Assembly (NCBI GenBank): GCA_026168455.1
Contig: CM047427.1
Span: forward strand, 57,737,249-57,801,248
Length of the DNA: 64,000 nucleotides
Origin: Theocolax elegans
Lineage: Eukaryota; Arthropoda; Insecta; Hymenoptera; Cerocephalidae
Direction of reading: 5' to 3'
The notes under the pieces were generated by a model, which saw only the letters and a list, made by a program, of their open reading frames with translations, was not told where the DNA came from and did not search any database. The first letter of the stretch is position 1, and every line of letters begins with the position of its first letter. Below, one piece after another: positions 10,735 to 21,285 of the stretch. A program made the position numbers and the translations under genes.

Positions 10735-13700
10735 TCACAGATCTAGATCTAGATGAGGGATGGCCCGTTGTGGTATGCCTTCGTTCGCGACCCGCGTAGA
10801 CCAGGCTGCCTGGTCGAGCCCTAACAGATGATTGTGCAAAATGATCTTGAAATTGTTAGAAAATGATGGATCGAAGGAAAGTGTTGGAAATTGATTTAGG
10901 ATGCGAGTAGAGGTGATGACAAAAGATCTATTTAAGGCTTCAGTGCGTGGAGGAAGGTACATGAGTGGCCTAGGTGGATGGCGGGAGGAGGAACGAGGAA
11001 AATGACCAGGGGTGTTAAGTAAGGTAAAATGATCTGCTAGGTATGATGGTGATTTATGAGCAATGATGTTGAATGCAAGGGAACCGATGAGGTATGAGCG
11101 TCTAGACTCGACCGACAGTCACTTCAAACTCAGTCTAAACGGGGTTATGTGGTCACGTCTCATTAAGTTGCCCCATACAAATCTCACGCAGGCATTTAGT
11201 AGCCTATTTAGTTTTAGATTCCTGGTCTGATCCACATCATTGTAGGCCGCACACGCGTAGTCGAAGTGGGGAAAAATTAGAGCTTCCACCAGATTCTTAC
11301 GAAGTTTCATTGAAAGTGCCTTATTATAATATCTTAGTGAATGTAACACTCCGTGAACACGTCTGGAGATTGACATGACTTGTTTTGACCAGTCGAGGGT
11401 GGGTGTGATCAAAAGGCCCAACGATTTTACCACATTTTCATAATCAAGAAAGTTATCACACAATTTAACTCTCGGAGCAGTGTTCAGGTTAATACGAGAT
11501 ATAAATGCCTGACTACCCAGGATCATAACCTTCGTCTTTTTTACATTAAGTGAGAGACCGTTGTCTGATGCCCATTTGGCTATCGCGTTAGCATCTTGAG
11601 ATATGCGTTGAACACCATTTTCAATATCCGCTGGAAAGAACGAATGATAGACCTGGGCGTCATCGGCAAATAACATATAATTACTAAACTTAAGAATCTT
11701 AGGTAGGTCATTAATAAAGATGGAGAATAAGACCGGTCCTAGAACACTGCCCTGGGGCACACCTGCGTTTACCTCGAGCCAGTCAGACAGCATGCCAACC
11801 TCATCCACAACGGCTTGCGTGCGACCCACAAGATATCTGTAGAACCAGTTGAGAACGATATCCGAACAACCGATGTCACCCAACTTTCGAATAAGCTGAT
11901 CATGAGGGACTGTGTCAAAGGCCTTGGAGAAATCAAACAAGATTAGGATCGTAATCATTCTAGAATCGATTGCTCGTCTTACATCGTCCAAAACCCCCAG
12001 GAGAGCTGATTGGGTACTATGACCTCTTCTAAAACCAGCTTGTCTGGTCGATAACAAATTATTACGTTCAAGGTACTCAACCAGCTGGTCGTGCACCAAT
12101 CTCTCCAACACCTTTGACATCTCACAGAGCTTGGCGATCGGTCTCGTATCAGAGCATGTAACCATCTTACCCGACTTCGCCAACGGGAAAAGAATAACCC
12201 TCTTCCAGCAGTCAGGGAACCATCCAGTTGAAAGCATACCATTAAAGAGTTCAGTTAATGGTAGTGTAATTTGCGGTTCTAATAGTTTTAACATTCTGAT
12301 AGAAATGTCATCCACACCCGATGCCTTGGAAGAAGATCTAGCTAATACCCGTTGTACTTCTTTGGCCGACACCGGTGAAAAAGCGAAAGAAGGAAATGAT
12401 GAGAGATGACATAAATTAGAAAGGATAGACGCAAAAGAGTGAATAGTGATTGGTGGTTTGTGGTTAGAGATGGAAGCATAATAAGTGTTAAGTTGATGAG
12501 CCGAAAAATGTTTTAATGGCGATGAATTAGGTTTTGAGCCAAGACCCATGTTTCTAAGGAATTTCCAAGCTTCAGCAGGATTCTTCTCATTAGTAAGCTT
12601 AGAATGTAGATAATGAAATTTACTAGAGTTAATAGTATTCTTAACCTGATTCCTCAAAACTTTATAGGCATTGTAATCCGTAGGAGATTTCGAACTACGA
12701 AACAGCCTGAATGCCGCATTTCTGGCCTTAATGTCAGATCTAATCTCCCGCGTGACCCAAGGTTTATGTTTATTCCTTACTGTGATAAGTTTAACTGGAG
12801 CGATGTCATTAAATGTCGAGGTAATGGCGCTACATAAAAAAGATAATGAGGATGAAAGTGTATCAAAAGGATTTGATGGAAATGAATTTGATGAAAGTGA
12901 ACCCATGAAGTCAGGCTGGTCAGGCCGAGCAGGTGAAGATAAATCAATGATAGGCGGAGATGTTATTAATGGCGAAATCGTTAATTTATCCAAATATGAG
13001 GTGAATGTGGTTGCAAGGTGATGAAGGTTGATCTTCTCCCAGTCCCTTCTCCAGAACTTTTTAACACCCACTTGCGGTTTATCGATCTTAAGGGAGATGT
13101 TAATAGCGTCATGGCCCGCCGCGAAGGGTGCGCTGGACTTATTATATACAAATTCCGGCACCGGCTCACGGACTAGGAAAAGATCCAACCAGGTATGAGA
13201 TGATCCCGTCGACGTCACCGCATGGTGTGTCGCTTCAGATGGAACAAGGAAGAGGCCTAATGCCTCCATACTTCCTTTCAGCATACACGCTGCAGCACTA
13301 TTAGAATTCATATCTATGTTAAAATCTCCCGTTATAATGACAAAGTTAAAGTTAGGGAGTATATCAGCTATAATATCAAACAATTCCGTTGGATACGCTG
13401 CAGAAGGCCTACGGTAAACCACCGCCACCGCGAGTGCCATCGTTTTATTCACTAGTCTTAGAACAATGTACTCGGGGGCATTCGAGTAAACAGGGTCCGA
13501 GTGTGCCAAGATGGTAACTGCAAACTCATCACGAACATAAGCCGCTACACCACCACCCTCCTTACCTACACGATCCAACCGATGAAGAGTATAAGCAGGC
13601 AACTTAAGAATTTCGGAAGAATCGCTTTCGGCAAGAAAGGTTTCAGTGATAGCAATGACGTCGTGAGATTCTGGGAGGACCAATGCTTCGATTGATGAAA

Positions 13701-13794
13701 AGTGTGTTTTTAAACGATTAATGTTGCAATGAAAAATGGAAAATGAATTAGATGAGTTAGACGAACTGATATTTCCGACCTGACCAAGCCTGTC
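10735..13794 (-). pseudogene. LINE ORF2: AP endonuclease plus reverse transcriptase
   Basis: One frame of about 1,020 codons, broken once. The N-terminal endonuclease shows FHCNINRL, AITETFLAES, GGGVAAYVRD and ITGDFNIDMNS. The linker has PWVTREIRSDIKARNAAFR. The reverse transcriptase shows SSKASGVDDISIRML, PIAKLCEMSKVLERLVHDQL, FSKAFDTVPHDQL, NAGVPQGSVLGPVLFSIF and the catalytic YMLFADDAQVYH. A TGA at 11,116-11,118 follows FRLSLK. The same frame then stays open through SRRSYLIGSLAF and MYLPPRTEALNRSFV to a stop at 10,735. LINEs of this group usually have Trp at that position, so TGG to TGA is the simple explanation. The frame opens straight after the TGA that ends ORF1 and has no ATG before the endonuclease box. 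The protein would nick the target and prime cDNA synthesis. Confidence 0.9.
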
Positions 13795-14217
13795 TCATGT
13801 GGTACGAGGTGAAAGAGGAGGGAGATGATTAATGTCAGCCTCAGAAGTAACCCGAATAAGAGGGCCATCCCTCGCCTTACGCACGAATACAATTAAGTTA
13901 ATTACGGTGGGCCTCGCGTAGCCCAGTTCTTTACATTTCCGGATCGCCGCCTGCCATAGGTTGAAGACAGCCTTAGGCCAAAGCGGCCGAATAAATAACA
14001 TGTTGTCTCCTCCCACTCCAAGAACTTTTAGTGCCGACTGTCCTTTTAAAAGGTGCGCCTTTTCGATAACAGCGTCTCCGGCCGTAGCCGACGACATACG
14101 GAAAACGATACCTCTGTTACGCGGTTGCGTTGATAATAATAATTCTCCTTCTGCTAAAGGTTTTGGTCGCGGTAGCCAGGGACGAATGTCTATTACCTGC
14201 TTCGAAAGTAACGGCAA
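13795..14217 (-). CDS. LINE ORF1 protein, C-terminal part
   Basis: Frame of 140 residues ending in LPPLSPRTT and a TGA at 13,795-13,797. Its C-terminal half reads VFNLWQAAIRKCKELGYARP then VFVRKARDGPLIRVTSEADI. This matches the pattern of the C-terminal domain of CR1/L2-type ORF1 proteins (helical segment, then a small beta domain with a V-R-K turn and an I-R-V strand). ORF1 proteins bind the element's RNA. The first visible residue may not be a true start, because the upstream frame closes at a TAA near 14,250 and no ATG is evident. It is in the same frame as ORF2. Confidence 0.6.
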   Translation of the reverse strand: MPLLSKQVIDIRPWLPRPKPLAEGELLLSTQPRNRGIVFRMSSATAGDAVIEKAHLLKGQSALKVLGVGGDNMLFIRPLWPKAVFNLWQAAIRKCKELGYARPTVINLIVFVRKARDGPLIRVTSEADINHLPPLSPRTT

Positions 14218-14249
14218 CTTAACAGCGTTTAGGATAACTTTTGAGCAAA

Positions 14250-14375
14250 TAGATTACAGTAACTAAAAATTTTTTTCTCTATTCTGAAAAATATTTGCAA
14301 TGTGTACCCAAAATTTGATACATTTTAAAATTTTAATCGGACCACTTCACGTGGAATACCATATATATAGATATA
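14250..14375. repeat. Copy of a dispersed repeat ending in CCACTTSACGTG...ATATAT
   Basis: Contains CCAAAATTTGATACATTTTA, then ACCACTTCACGTGGAATA and CCATATATATAG. Closely related stretches occur at about 2,540-2,597, 5,535-5,580, 46,890-46,965 and, inverted, 9,598-9,660. It begins where the LINE ends. Confidence 0.65.
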
Positions 14376-15890
14376 AACTTCCCAATAGGGGTTTAGGACA
14401 CCCGATATGTTAAATTTGGATTTTCTATTTCTTCCCACCACTGGTTGGGGGTGGGCGGGTTATGGAGCCCTGGCGTCATAACCCGAAGGTCTCTCTTCCT
14501 CGTACTAAAGTACGTATCTTCGTACGAAATTTAAAATTATATATATATATATATTTCTAAATTAAACGGCGGATAAATAACATGAAAATAATATTTTTAT
14601 TACATAGAAAGATCATTATAAGAAAAGCAAATAATTATTTAAATTAAATAAATATGCGATTATTAAATTGAAAACGATAAAAGTAAATAAAAATTAGGTC
14701 TATTTCTCTTTACTCTTTTCGCTTAAAATAACATTGACGTCAATATATAAAGGAAAATAAGGAAAAAGTCTAAATTTTTCAATGTCAGTTGAGCTTGGTC
14801 AAATTTAAATTTAATTGCTATATAAAATATATATTTCAAATGAAAGAAAAATGATTTACAATAAAATAGAATCATTGGAGTCTAACAAATCACTAAACCT
14901 AAAACCTATATCCTATCCTTCCTAAGGAGTGGTTAATTGCACCCTTTCCTCCTCGTTGCGGTAAATAGTCCAGCAACACCATCACTTATCCTTCTTACAT
15001 ATCATTCAAAATGTAAACCTATATAAATAATTACAACCAAACTCACCTTGACTCTAGTAATTCTGTTAATTAGTCATACTTTCTTACAGGACGCGCAAGT
15101 ATAAACATATAAGGAGAGTTTGGCATATTAGAAAAAAAATAATCTAACACTAGGTTCAATGGACATGGGAGAATCTGCACAACAAAATAACGATTGCAAA
15201 GAAACAAGAAGAGGCGGGAAAAGAACGATTTTATCAAAATTAATTATTAAAAAAATAACTTTATTAAGAAAATTAAGTAAAGTAAATTCACAGATAGCTT
15301 CAATACACATGTCGGATAAAACCATTAATTCAAATTTAAAGTATAAAAAAATTTCTGATATTGATTTTAATAAAAAAATGCAGCAGAAATTCGATAAATT
15401 AGTTAATTTTGTGGAAAAAGTTCAAAATTCGACTATTAATAAAAATAACAAATAAAACTTTTTTTTAAGACAATAAGGGATATATCAAATAGATAATATT
15501 TTTTGCAAGTTTATATTACCAATAATACAATGTGTAGAAAAAAAAACAAAAATAATATAATTAGTAATAAAATTCTGGAGTATTTATTTAATTATTGTTC
15601 AAAATTGATTTTCATTCATTTGGAACTAACAAGTAAACAAATTCAAACAATTTTTCTTTATTTACTTAAACATAACAAATAAGTTTATACAGTTGTTCGT
15701 TTAAATAAAATCAAGAAAATGACGAATATTTAAACTATTCCTCAAAATATAAAAATAAGAAAAGTGTAAATTGGTCATTTTAACGTGTAACATAATGGAA
15801 TTAAGCGAATGAAAGCGAACGTTGGTGCCACCATTCTATGATGCGCAAGCGTCGGGCAGTTCCTTAACTGCTTGGGTTATTCCGTAATAC
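14376..15890. other. AT-rich spacer
   Basis: Intergenic-looking DNA with a short (AT)n run at 14,536-14,552 and a modest GC-richer patch at 14,440-14,530. Only one reading frame of note (15,159-15,455) is present; it is listed separately. Confidence 0.6.
15159..15455 (+). CDS. Possible small lysine-rich protein or exon, unrecognised
   Basis: Frame of 98 residues starting ATG GAC ATG GGA. It is basic, rich in Lys, Asn and Ile, has no membrane segment, and is likely helical in its C-terminal half (KKMQQKFDKLVNFVEKVQN). In DNA this AT-rich an open frame of 300 bp is not strong evidence of a gene. I recognise no family. It could be an exon of a host gene or chance. Confidence 0.2.
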   Translation: MDMGESAQQNNDCKETRRGGKRTILSKLIIKKITLLRKLSKVNSQIASIHMSDKTINSNLKYKKISDIDFNKKMQQKFDKLVNFVEKVQNSTINKNNK

Positions 15891-16502
15891 CCCTACTAAC
15901 ACACAACTTTGTAGCAACGTTGTGGCAACGTTGTTTTGACAACGTTACAACGTTGTTATAAAAGTTGTTGAAACGTTGGAACAACGTTGCTACAACGTGG
16001 GATATGTCCATTAAGATTTATGTAAGTTGTCGCGATAGGTGGAAATAACGTTGTAACAACGTTTAAGCAACGTTGAAAATGCTTTTGAAAAATGTATTTC
16101 ATATACAAATTTAAATAAATGTCCTGGGCAAGCAAAAAAATACATTTTTAAATGCACAAAATTTTAACTAATAAAAAAAAAAATAAAAGTTTTTAACCTG
16201 CGGGAATTGAACCTTGGATCTTTAGATCCGGAGGCTTACTCTCTTCCAACTGAGCTATTTTGTTGTTCCTGTCATTAAATTAACTTTTGGTTATAAACTA
16301 CTATCAAAATATATTTTCAACGTTGCTCAAACGTTATCACAACGTTATTTCCACCTATCGCGGCAACTTACATAAATCTTAGCGGACATATCCCACGTTA
16401 TAGCAACGTTGCTCCAACGTTTCAACAACTTTTATAACAACGTTGTAACGTTGTCAAAACAACGTTGTCACAACGATGCTACAACGTTGTGTGCTAGTAG
16501 GG
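15891..16502. mobile_element. Foldback MITE with ~185-bp inverted arms built from AACGTTG repeats
   Basis: The left arm (15,891-16,080) and right arm (16,312-16,502) are inverted copies. Ends are CCCTACTAACACACAAC on the left and the complement of CCCTACTAGCACACAAC on the right. Both arms contain many AACGTTGT units and the shared block GGTGGAAATAACGTTGT / CACCTATCGCGG. The centre carries a tRNA-like sequence on the minus strand. No clear target-site duplication is visible (flanks CGTAATAC and ACCGTTTG), so the superfamily is not assigned. No protein is encoded. Confidence 0.85.
16196..16262 (-). other. tRNA-like relic with pol III A and B boxes inside the MITE
   Basis: On the minus strand TAGCTCAGTTGG (complement of 16,246-16,257) fits the A box and GGTTCAATTCC (complement of 16,203-16,213) fits the B box exactly, about 33 bases apart. 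The anticodon arm and acceptor stem do not pair properly by eye, so this is not a working tRNA gene. It may be a tRNA-derived promoter captured by the MITE. Confidence 0.55.
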
Positions 16503-17450
16503 ACCGTTTGTTTATTGTAGTCTACTCTTTTTCCCAAAATATAGGAGTATGGTCTTACATGGACCTACTTAGCCTACTCTATTTTCGTACTGTCACTTAT
16601 GTACTGCTCACTTTATTTTTTCATTTGTATCGATTGTATCTTTTTCTTATGAAACTGAATTAACTATTTCTCAATTATGTATTTTATTATATTAAAAGTG
16701 AATCTATGTTTATAATGGCTGAAAAGAAGATTCTAAATAAAAAAAAGTCAAAGAATTATGTTTGTTTTATTTTGGTGGGGGACGGGGAGCGAAGAAAATT
16801 AATTTTTCTTTACTCCGAATCCTTTTATAAAAATATATATAAATATATTATTAAGCATATTAATATAAGATGTACTAATAATGTTCACATTGAAGGGAGA
16901 ATCTATATTGCATAAGAAAAAGAAATTTTTTCTTCTCTTCAACAATTCATAATATTAGAATTATTAATTGAATAAACATAAAAAAAAGAAACTAATACAT
17001 TACTCTTTAGTTTAACTTTTTAGAAAATATGTATATAAGCATTCAAATATTATCGAAGAAAATTGTAAATTTGTAAAAAAGTAAAAGTGTGGCTACGAGA
17101 AAAAAAATAACAACATATAATTTTAACATGACTTGTTGTAAACTCAAAATTAGAAGTAAAACCTAAAGTTAAATAAATTTTTTATCTACAGAAAACACAT
17201 TTAATAATAATTATACAATTTTTGGGAATGTTTTTGGGAGAATAAAAATTGCAATAATAAATCCATTTTTTTTATTAAGTATCTATTTTTATAGGTGAAT
17301 TATATCAATACTGAAGCAATAATTTAAGTAGCCAAGAAAAAGAAGCCACTTTCTGGTAATGTCGCATAGATGAAAGGGGGGAAGCAAATTCTCCGTATTG
17401 ACTACGAAGCGGTACAGAAAATGTATGGGATTCGATAATTTTTGGATCAC
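16503..17450. other. AT-rich spacer
   Basis: No recognisable gene, repeat or RNA. Short frames at 16,409-16,663 and 16,706-16,915 have no family features and the first overlaps the MITE arm. Confidence 0.5.
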
Positions 17451-17908
17451 GCACTTCTAACGGTCCAATCGAGTGCAAGCACAGAAAAATCGAGATTTAA
17501 TTACGTAATTTCCACCTAAAGTAAAGCGTAAGACAAGGACAGATGCATAGATTTCTAGGGTATATAAAGAGGACCTAGAACGGACACAACCACTCCTAGT
17601 TTTTCGTCTAAAGCTTCCGTAAAGCGAAGCTCTGCTAGTCAACTCTTTAATTATTATCCGAAGGCGAAGCTCTGCTACTCGGACTTTAAAGAAATACGCA
17701 TTCAAAGTCGAGAGAGATCTTGTATTCGGGAATCAAGACGCATCGTTTGTATGTACGAGCCTTAGTCAAGGAATTACGACTTTGACATTTGGCAATCATC
17801 AAGCTCCGAACGCATACGTATCTAACGTCGGCGCCCGCAGGTCTAGCCGGGACATCACCAAGCCACTTGACGCCGCTACATACTTTCGAGGCAGACCTTC
17901 GTTCCTGA

Positions 17909-17940
<32 letters not shown>
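17451..17940 (+). promoter_or_regulatory. GC-richer segment with TATA box, possible LTR relic
   Basis: A TATATAAAGA box at 17,561-17,570 is followed by CGGACACAACC about 30 bases on, as expected of a pol II start. Downstream are two GCGAAGCTCTGCTA repeats (17,625 and 17,665) and a GC-rich block with GGCGCCCGCAGG near 17,830, then CCTGACCA and a (TA)n run. Retrotransposon LTR and leader sequences look like this, but no matching second LTR, primer site or coding region is visible. A host promoter is possible. Confidence 0.3.
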
Positions 17941-17945
<5 letters not shown>

Positions 17946-18436
17946 GGTACTTAAGGTATATTCTTTTCGGCTATCTATACTCTTTGTAATATTCGTAAAG
18001 GCAAACCTGATATTTTGTATTATTTCAATTACTGAACCAACCGCTTTTTTTACAGTAATTATTATTTTAAACTGCAATTTATTTATAACAATTCTTCTTT
18101 GCATTGATTTTATTTACAATATTTATTGTTTGAATTGCAATTTATTGACAATAATTCATATTTTCAACTGCAACAATTTTTAATTTAAACTGCATTTATT
18201 TATAATAATTCTTGTTTTGATTATTAATTAGTAATGTTTATAATAAAATAACATTACGTATATTTTATTTGCTAAATAAGATAATTTGTTAACGTGTTTG
18301 CCGTGCAATTGTTTATAAGATATTGTAATTTTATGTGTGTTTTTGTCCATTAAAAAGCTAGAAGAATTTAGTTACATATGTTCATTTAAAAAGAAGACAT
18401 TATATAATTATGTTAACAAATTTAAATAAATAATGC
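17941..18436. other. AT-rich spacer with repeated AACTGCAATTTATT blocks
   Basis: Three or four loose repeats of AACTGCAATTTATTTATAAT occur at 18,070-18,210. Nothing coding is recognised. Confidence 0.5.
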
Positions 18437-19634
18437 ATGATTAATACGAATAAAAAAATGTATTATTTTATTATCCACATTACATTCTGCATCTCTACTC
18501 TCAAAATAACTTCGCTCGCTACTCCCGGAAACGTAAGGATAGTCCTAGTCAAACAAGAGCGAAAGGAACGCAAATGGTTCATTAACCATTTGCCTTCTTG
18601 TAATATTTGTATAGTAGTTGGTGTAAGTCTGGAAGTGACTCATGCACTACACGTACACACAAAGAAATTTCGGCATTGGGAGATCCCAACCTAACTTACA
18701 ATTCCGTATTCCCAAATAATAGTAATTCTGAAATAACAAATAAGAGGTCGGTTAATTGAAAGACTATCCGGATTAAGGTGCTTCAATCATGGGAGCTCTG
18801 CGCTCCCATACTGCAATCAAAACAATAGATGTATACACTTCAAATACAACTGGTATTTCTTTAACCCTGACTTGGGCACGCTACGCTCCCAACTCTGGCA
18901 TACAGTGTTACGGACGGGGAAATGAGAGAATTGAATGATTCTTGGTGTTCAGTTACGCCCAGCTTAGGTATACTTTATTCCTATTTTGATAATGCTACAA
19001 TCTAGGTTTTATTTGAACTGCTGTATTCTTAATTTGGTATTTATACATTGCAATTTTTGTAGCATATAATTCAAATGAGTATTGGGAATCGTATATTTTA
19101 TTTAGTTGGGATCTCCCAATGCCGAAATTTCTTTGTGTGTACGATTCGAAAATGATGATTGTATACTGGCGTGTGATAAACAGCAACATATACCATCAAC
19201 ATTTCGAGGAGATGAAAATACTTGTAAGCATTTAATTTTTTCATATATATTGTTTCTTTATCAAAGATATATGTTTCAATTGATTATTTTTTTAGCTGCT
19301 ACACGTATGAGTACTCAGTTGATGGCTTCAATTGACATGGGAGACCGCAAAAGGAAACATTATAGTGATAGTAGTACCAGTAGCAATACTAGTAGTAGCG
19401 ATTCATTCACTGACAGTAGTAGTAGTACAGAAAAAGAAGAACAACAACAACGTAAGAAACAACTTATTTTCATATTGTTAGTTTTTTTTTTTTTTGGTAT
19501 ACGTAAATGTGAATAATCTTACAGGTGGTTCTTTTCAGTCTGGTAAAGCATTGCCATACGCCCGGTTTGTTGTTGAAATGGAGACAAAACGTTATTACCA
19601 ACACTTTGGATATGAAGGAAGAGAAATGAGATGA
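18437..19634 (+). pseudogene. Spliced gene of unknown function, broken by a MITE
   Basis: A reading frame near 18,500-18,653 runs into the MITE at 18,656. If the MITE and one TA copy are left out, the frame stays open into 19,142-19,223. GT-AG introns follow at 19,224-19,295 and 19,452-19,524, both about 72 bases (typical for insects) and both frame-preserving. The middle exon (19,296-19,451) encodes a basic then Ser-rich stretch (MGDRKRKHYSDSSTS...) and ends in EKEEQQQ. The last exon ends at a TGA at 19,632-19,634. The product has no domain I recognise. It lies just upstream of the Polinton polymerase and could be a host gene or a Polinton-linked one. The very 5' end is not defined. Confidence 0.4.
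18656..19139. mobile_element. TA-flanked MITE, Tc1/mariner-like (484 bp)
   Basis: Terminal inverted repeats of about 36 bp begin CACACAAAGAAATTTCGGCA and end with GAGATCCCAAC. The element is flanked by TA on both sides (18,654-18,655 and 19,140-19,141), the target duplication of Tc1/mariner elements. The interior is non-coding and has a GGGAGCTCTGCGCTCCC hairpin near 18,790. Its insertion splits an otherwise open coding frame. Confidence 0.8.
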
Positions 19635-19923
19635 GTGATCCCACAACCACGAGCTAATACTGATGTTTCTGGTTAGAAGATTGTATACGAAATCTGCATG
19701 GCTATCTTTGTGAAAGAAGTGCAATCAACCGACTTCATTGGTATGACCATTAATTCCGAATAATTTAACCATTGTACTCTTTGGCTGTCATGCAGACCAA
19801 TACAAAATTTCCTCGTCGCTGACTTGTGGGAGTTGATATACAGTGCCGTACAAAGTGCTAATGATTTCAATGTTAATGAACTACTATCAGTGAATTGTGC
19901 TATTTATTATATGACGAGTGCGT

Positions 19924-21285
19924 TTAACCCGTTTACGCCCAAACTGGCATAAAATACTTTAATTTTTCAACCGCTACTTTCCTTAAGTAAAAGTGATTCA
20001 ATCTTGATGAAAATACATGTATTTTTCATTTTTTCCCGCTCTTTTCGAACCCGATCTTAGAATGACGGTATCTATCGCCATTTTTAAAATATGTCGGTTT
20101 AAAAATGAAAAAACAAAAGATTTGACATTTTTTGCCAAATAATCATGAATTTGACCCAGAAGCTGTTATCGGAGGACGTTAAAACTCTAAATTGGGTAGA
20201 ATACAGGCCTGTACTAAAAGATAGGATAGGTAGAAAATCAAAATTCAAAATGGCTGCCACTGAAACGCCTATTTTTATGCACAGTTGTAATAAAAAGGTT
20301 TACGATTTTTTTTCTTGATAAGTTTACATTTTGCGAAAAAATTTTATAGAATAAAAAGTGTTTAAAATTAGTCAAAGAATATGTACGAATTTTTTCATAA
20401 TTTTTTGATGATTTTTTAATTTTTGCATTTTGGCCATTTTTTCGAAAAATCCAAAAACCATTCAGAAAATTCTGAAAAAATTCACACGTGTTTTTCGACT
20501 AATTTTAAAAACTTTTTATTATATAACATTTTTTCATAGAGTTGATACTTTTGGAGAAAACACCGCAAACATTTTATTATATTCACATGTATGAAATGTA
20601 CGATATGGTTTACGCTATTGTATACTTCAATAAAGTAACTATCTTTATTTCAATTAATAATTAACTAGCTATCAAATTCTATAGCTGATACTACTGGCCT
20701 TTATTTTTATTCACCTTTATGCGAATTTTTTCAGAATTTTCTGAATGGTTTTTGGATTTTTCGAAAAAATGGCCAAAATGCAAAAATTAAAAAATCATCA
20801 AAAAATTATGAAAAAATTCGTATATATTCTTTGACTAATTTTAAACACTTTTTATTCTATAAAATTTTTTCGCAAAATGTAAACTTATCAAGAAAAAAAA
20901 TCGTAAACCTTTTTATTACAACTGTGCATAAAAATAGGCGTTTCAGTGGCAGCCATTTTGAATTTTGATTTTCTACCTATCTTATCTTTTAGTACAGGCC
21001 TGTATTCTACCCAATTTAGAGTTTTAACGTCCTCCCATAACAGCTTCTGGGTCAAATTCATGATTATTTGGAAAAAAATGTCAAATCTTCTGTGTTTTTT
21101 CAGCTTTAAACCGTCATATTTTAAAAATGGCGATAGATACCGTCATTCTAAGATCGGGTTCAAAAAGAGCGGGAAAAAATAAAAAAGTACATGTATTTTC
21201 ATCAAGATTGAATCACTTTTACTTAACGAAAGTAGCGGTTGAAAAATTAAAATATTTTATGCCAGTTTGGGCGTAAACGGGTTAA
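19924..21285. mobile_element. piggyBac-type palindromic MITE with ~560-bp arms
   Basis: Flanked by TTAA at 19,924-19,927 and 21,282-21,285, the target site of piggyBac elements. The ends start CCCGTTTACGCCCAAACTGG. The left arm (19,928 to about 20,485) is the inverted complement of the right arm (about 20,723 to 21,281) with few differences. The spacer is about 240 bp and AT-rich. No transposase is encoded. It sits inside the N-terminal part of the Polinton polymerase gene, so it arrived after the Polinton. The reading frame at 20,946-21,182 is arm sequence. Confidence 0.92.

Larger units (their letters stand above)
10232..14245 (-). mobile_element. CR1/L2/Jockey-type LINE, nearly complete
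   Basis: Minus-strand non-LTR retrotransposon with part of ORF1, all of ORF2 and a 3' UTR of about 480 bp (10,251-10,734). The 3' end has a small stem (GGGGTTTCTACCCC) followed by CCAATAAATAA and a short (ATCA)n tail at 10,232-10,250, the kind of microsatellite tail used by CR1/L2-like LINEs instead of poly(A). The 5' end stops near 14,245 at AT-rich repeat sequence, so the element is 5' truncated or ORF1 begins there. Both ORFs lie in a single frame (see the separate entries). The low level of damage suggests recent insertion. Confidence 0.85.

Noticed and set aside
12131..13021. Plus-strand frames opposite the LINE
   Set aside because: Shadows of the minus-strand reverse transcriptase.
16196..16262. 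A functional tRNA gene
   Set aside because: A and B boxes fit, but the anticodon and acceptor stems do not pair by eye.
17830..17860. GGCGCCCGCAGG as a retroviral primer-binding site
   Set aside because: It only partly matches a tRNA-Lys-type site and no LTR end or gag follows.
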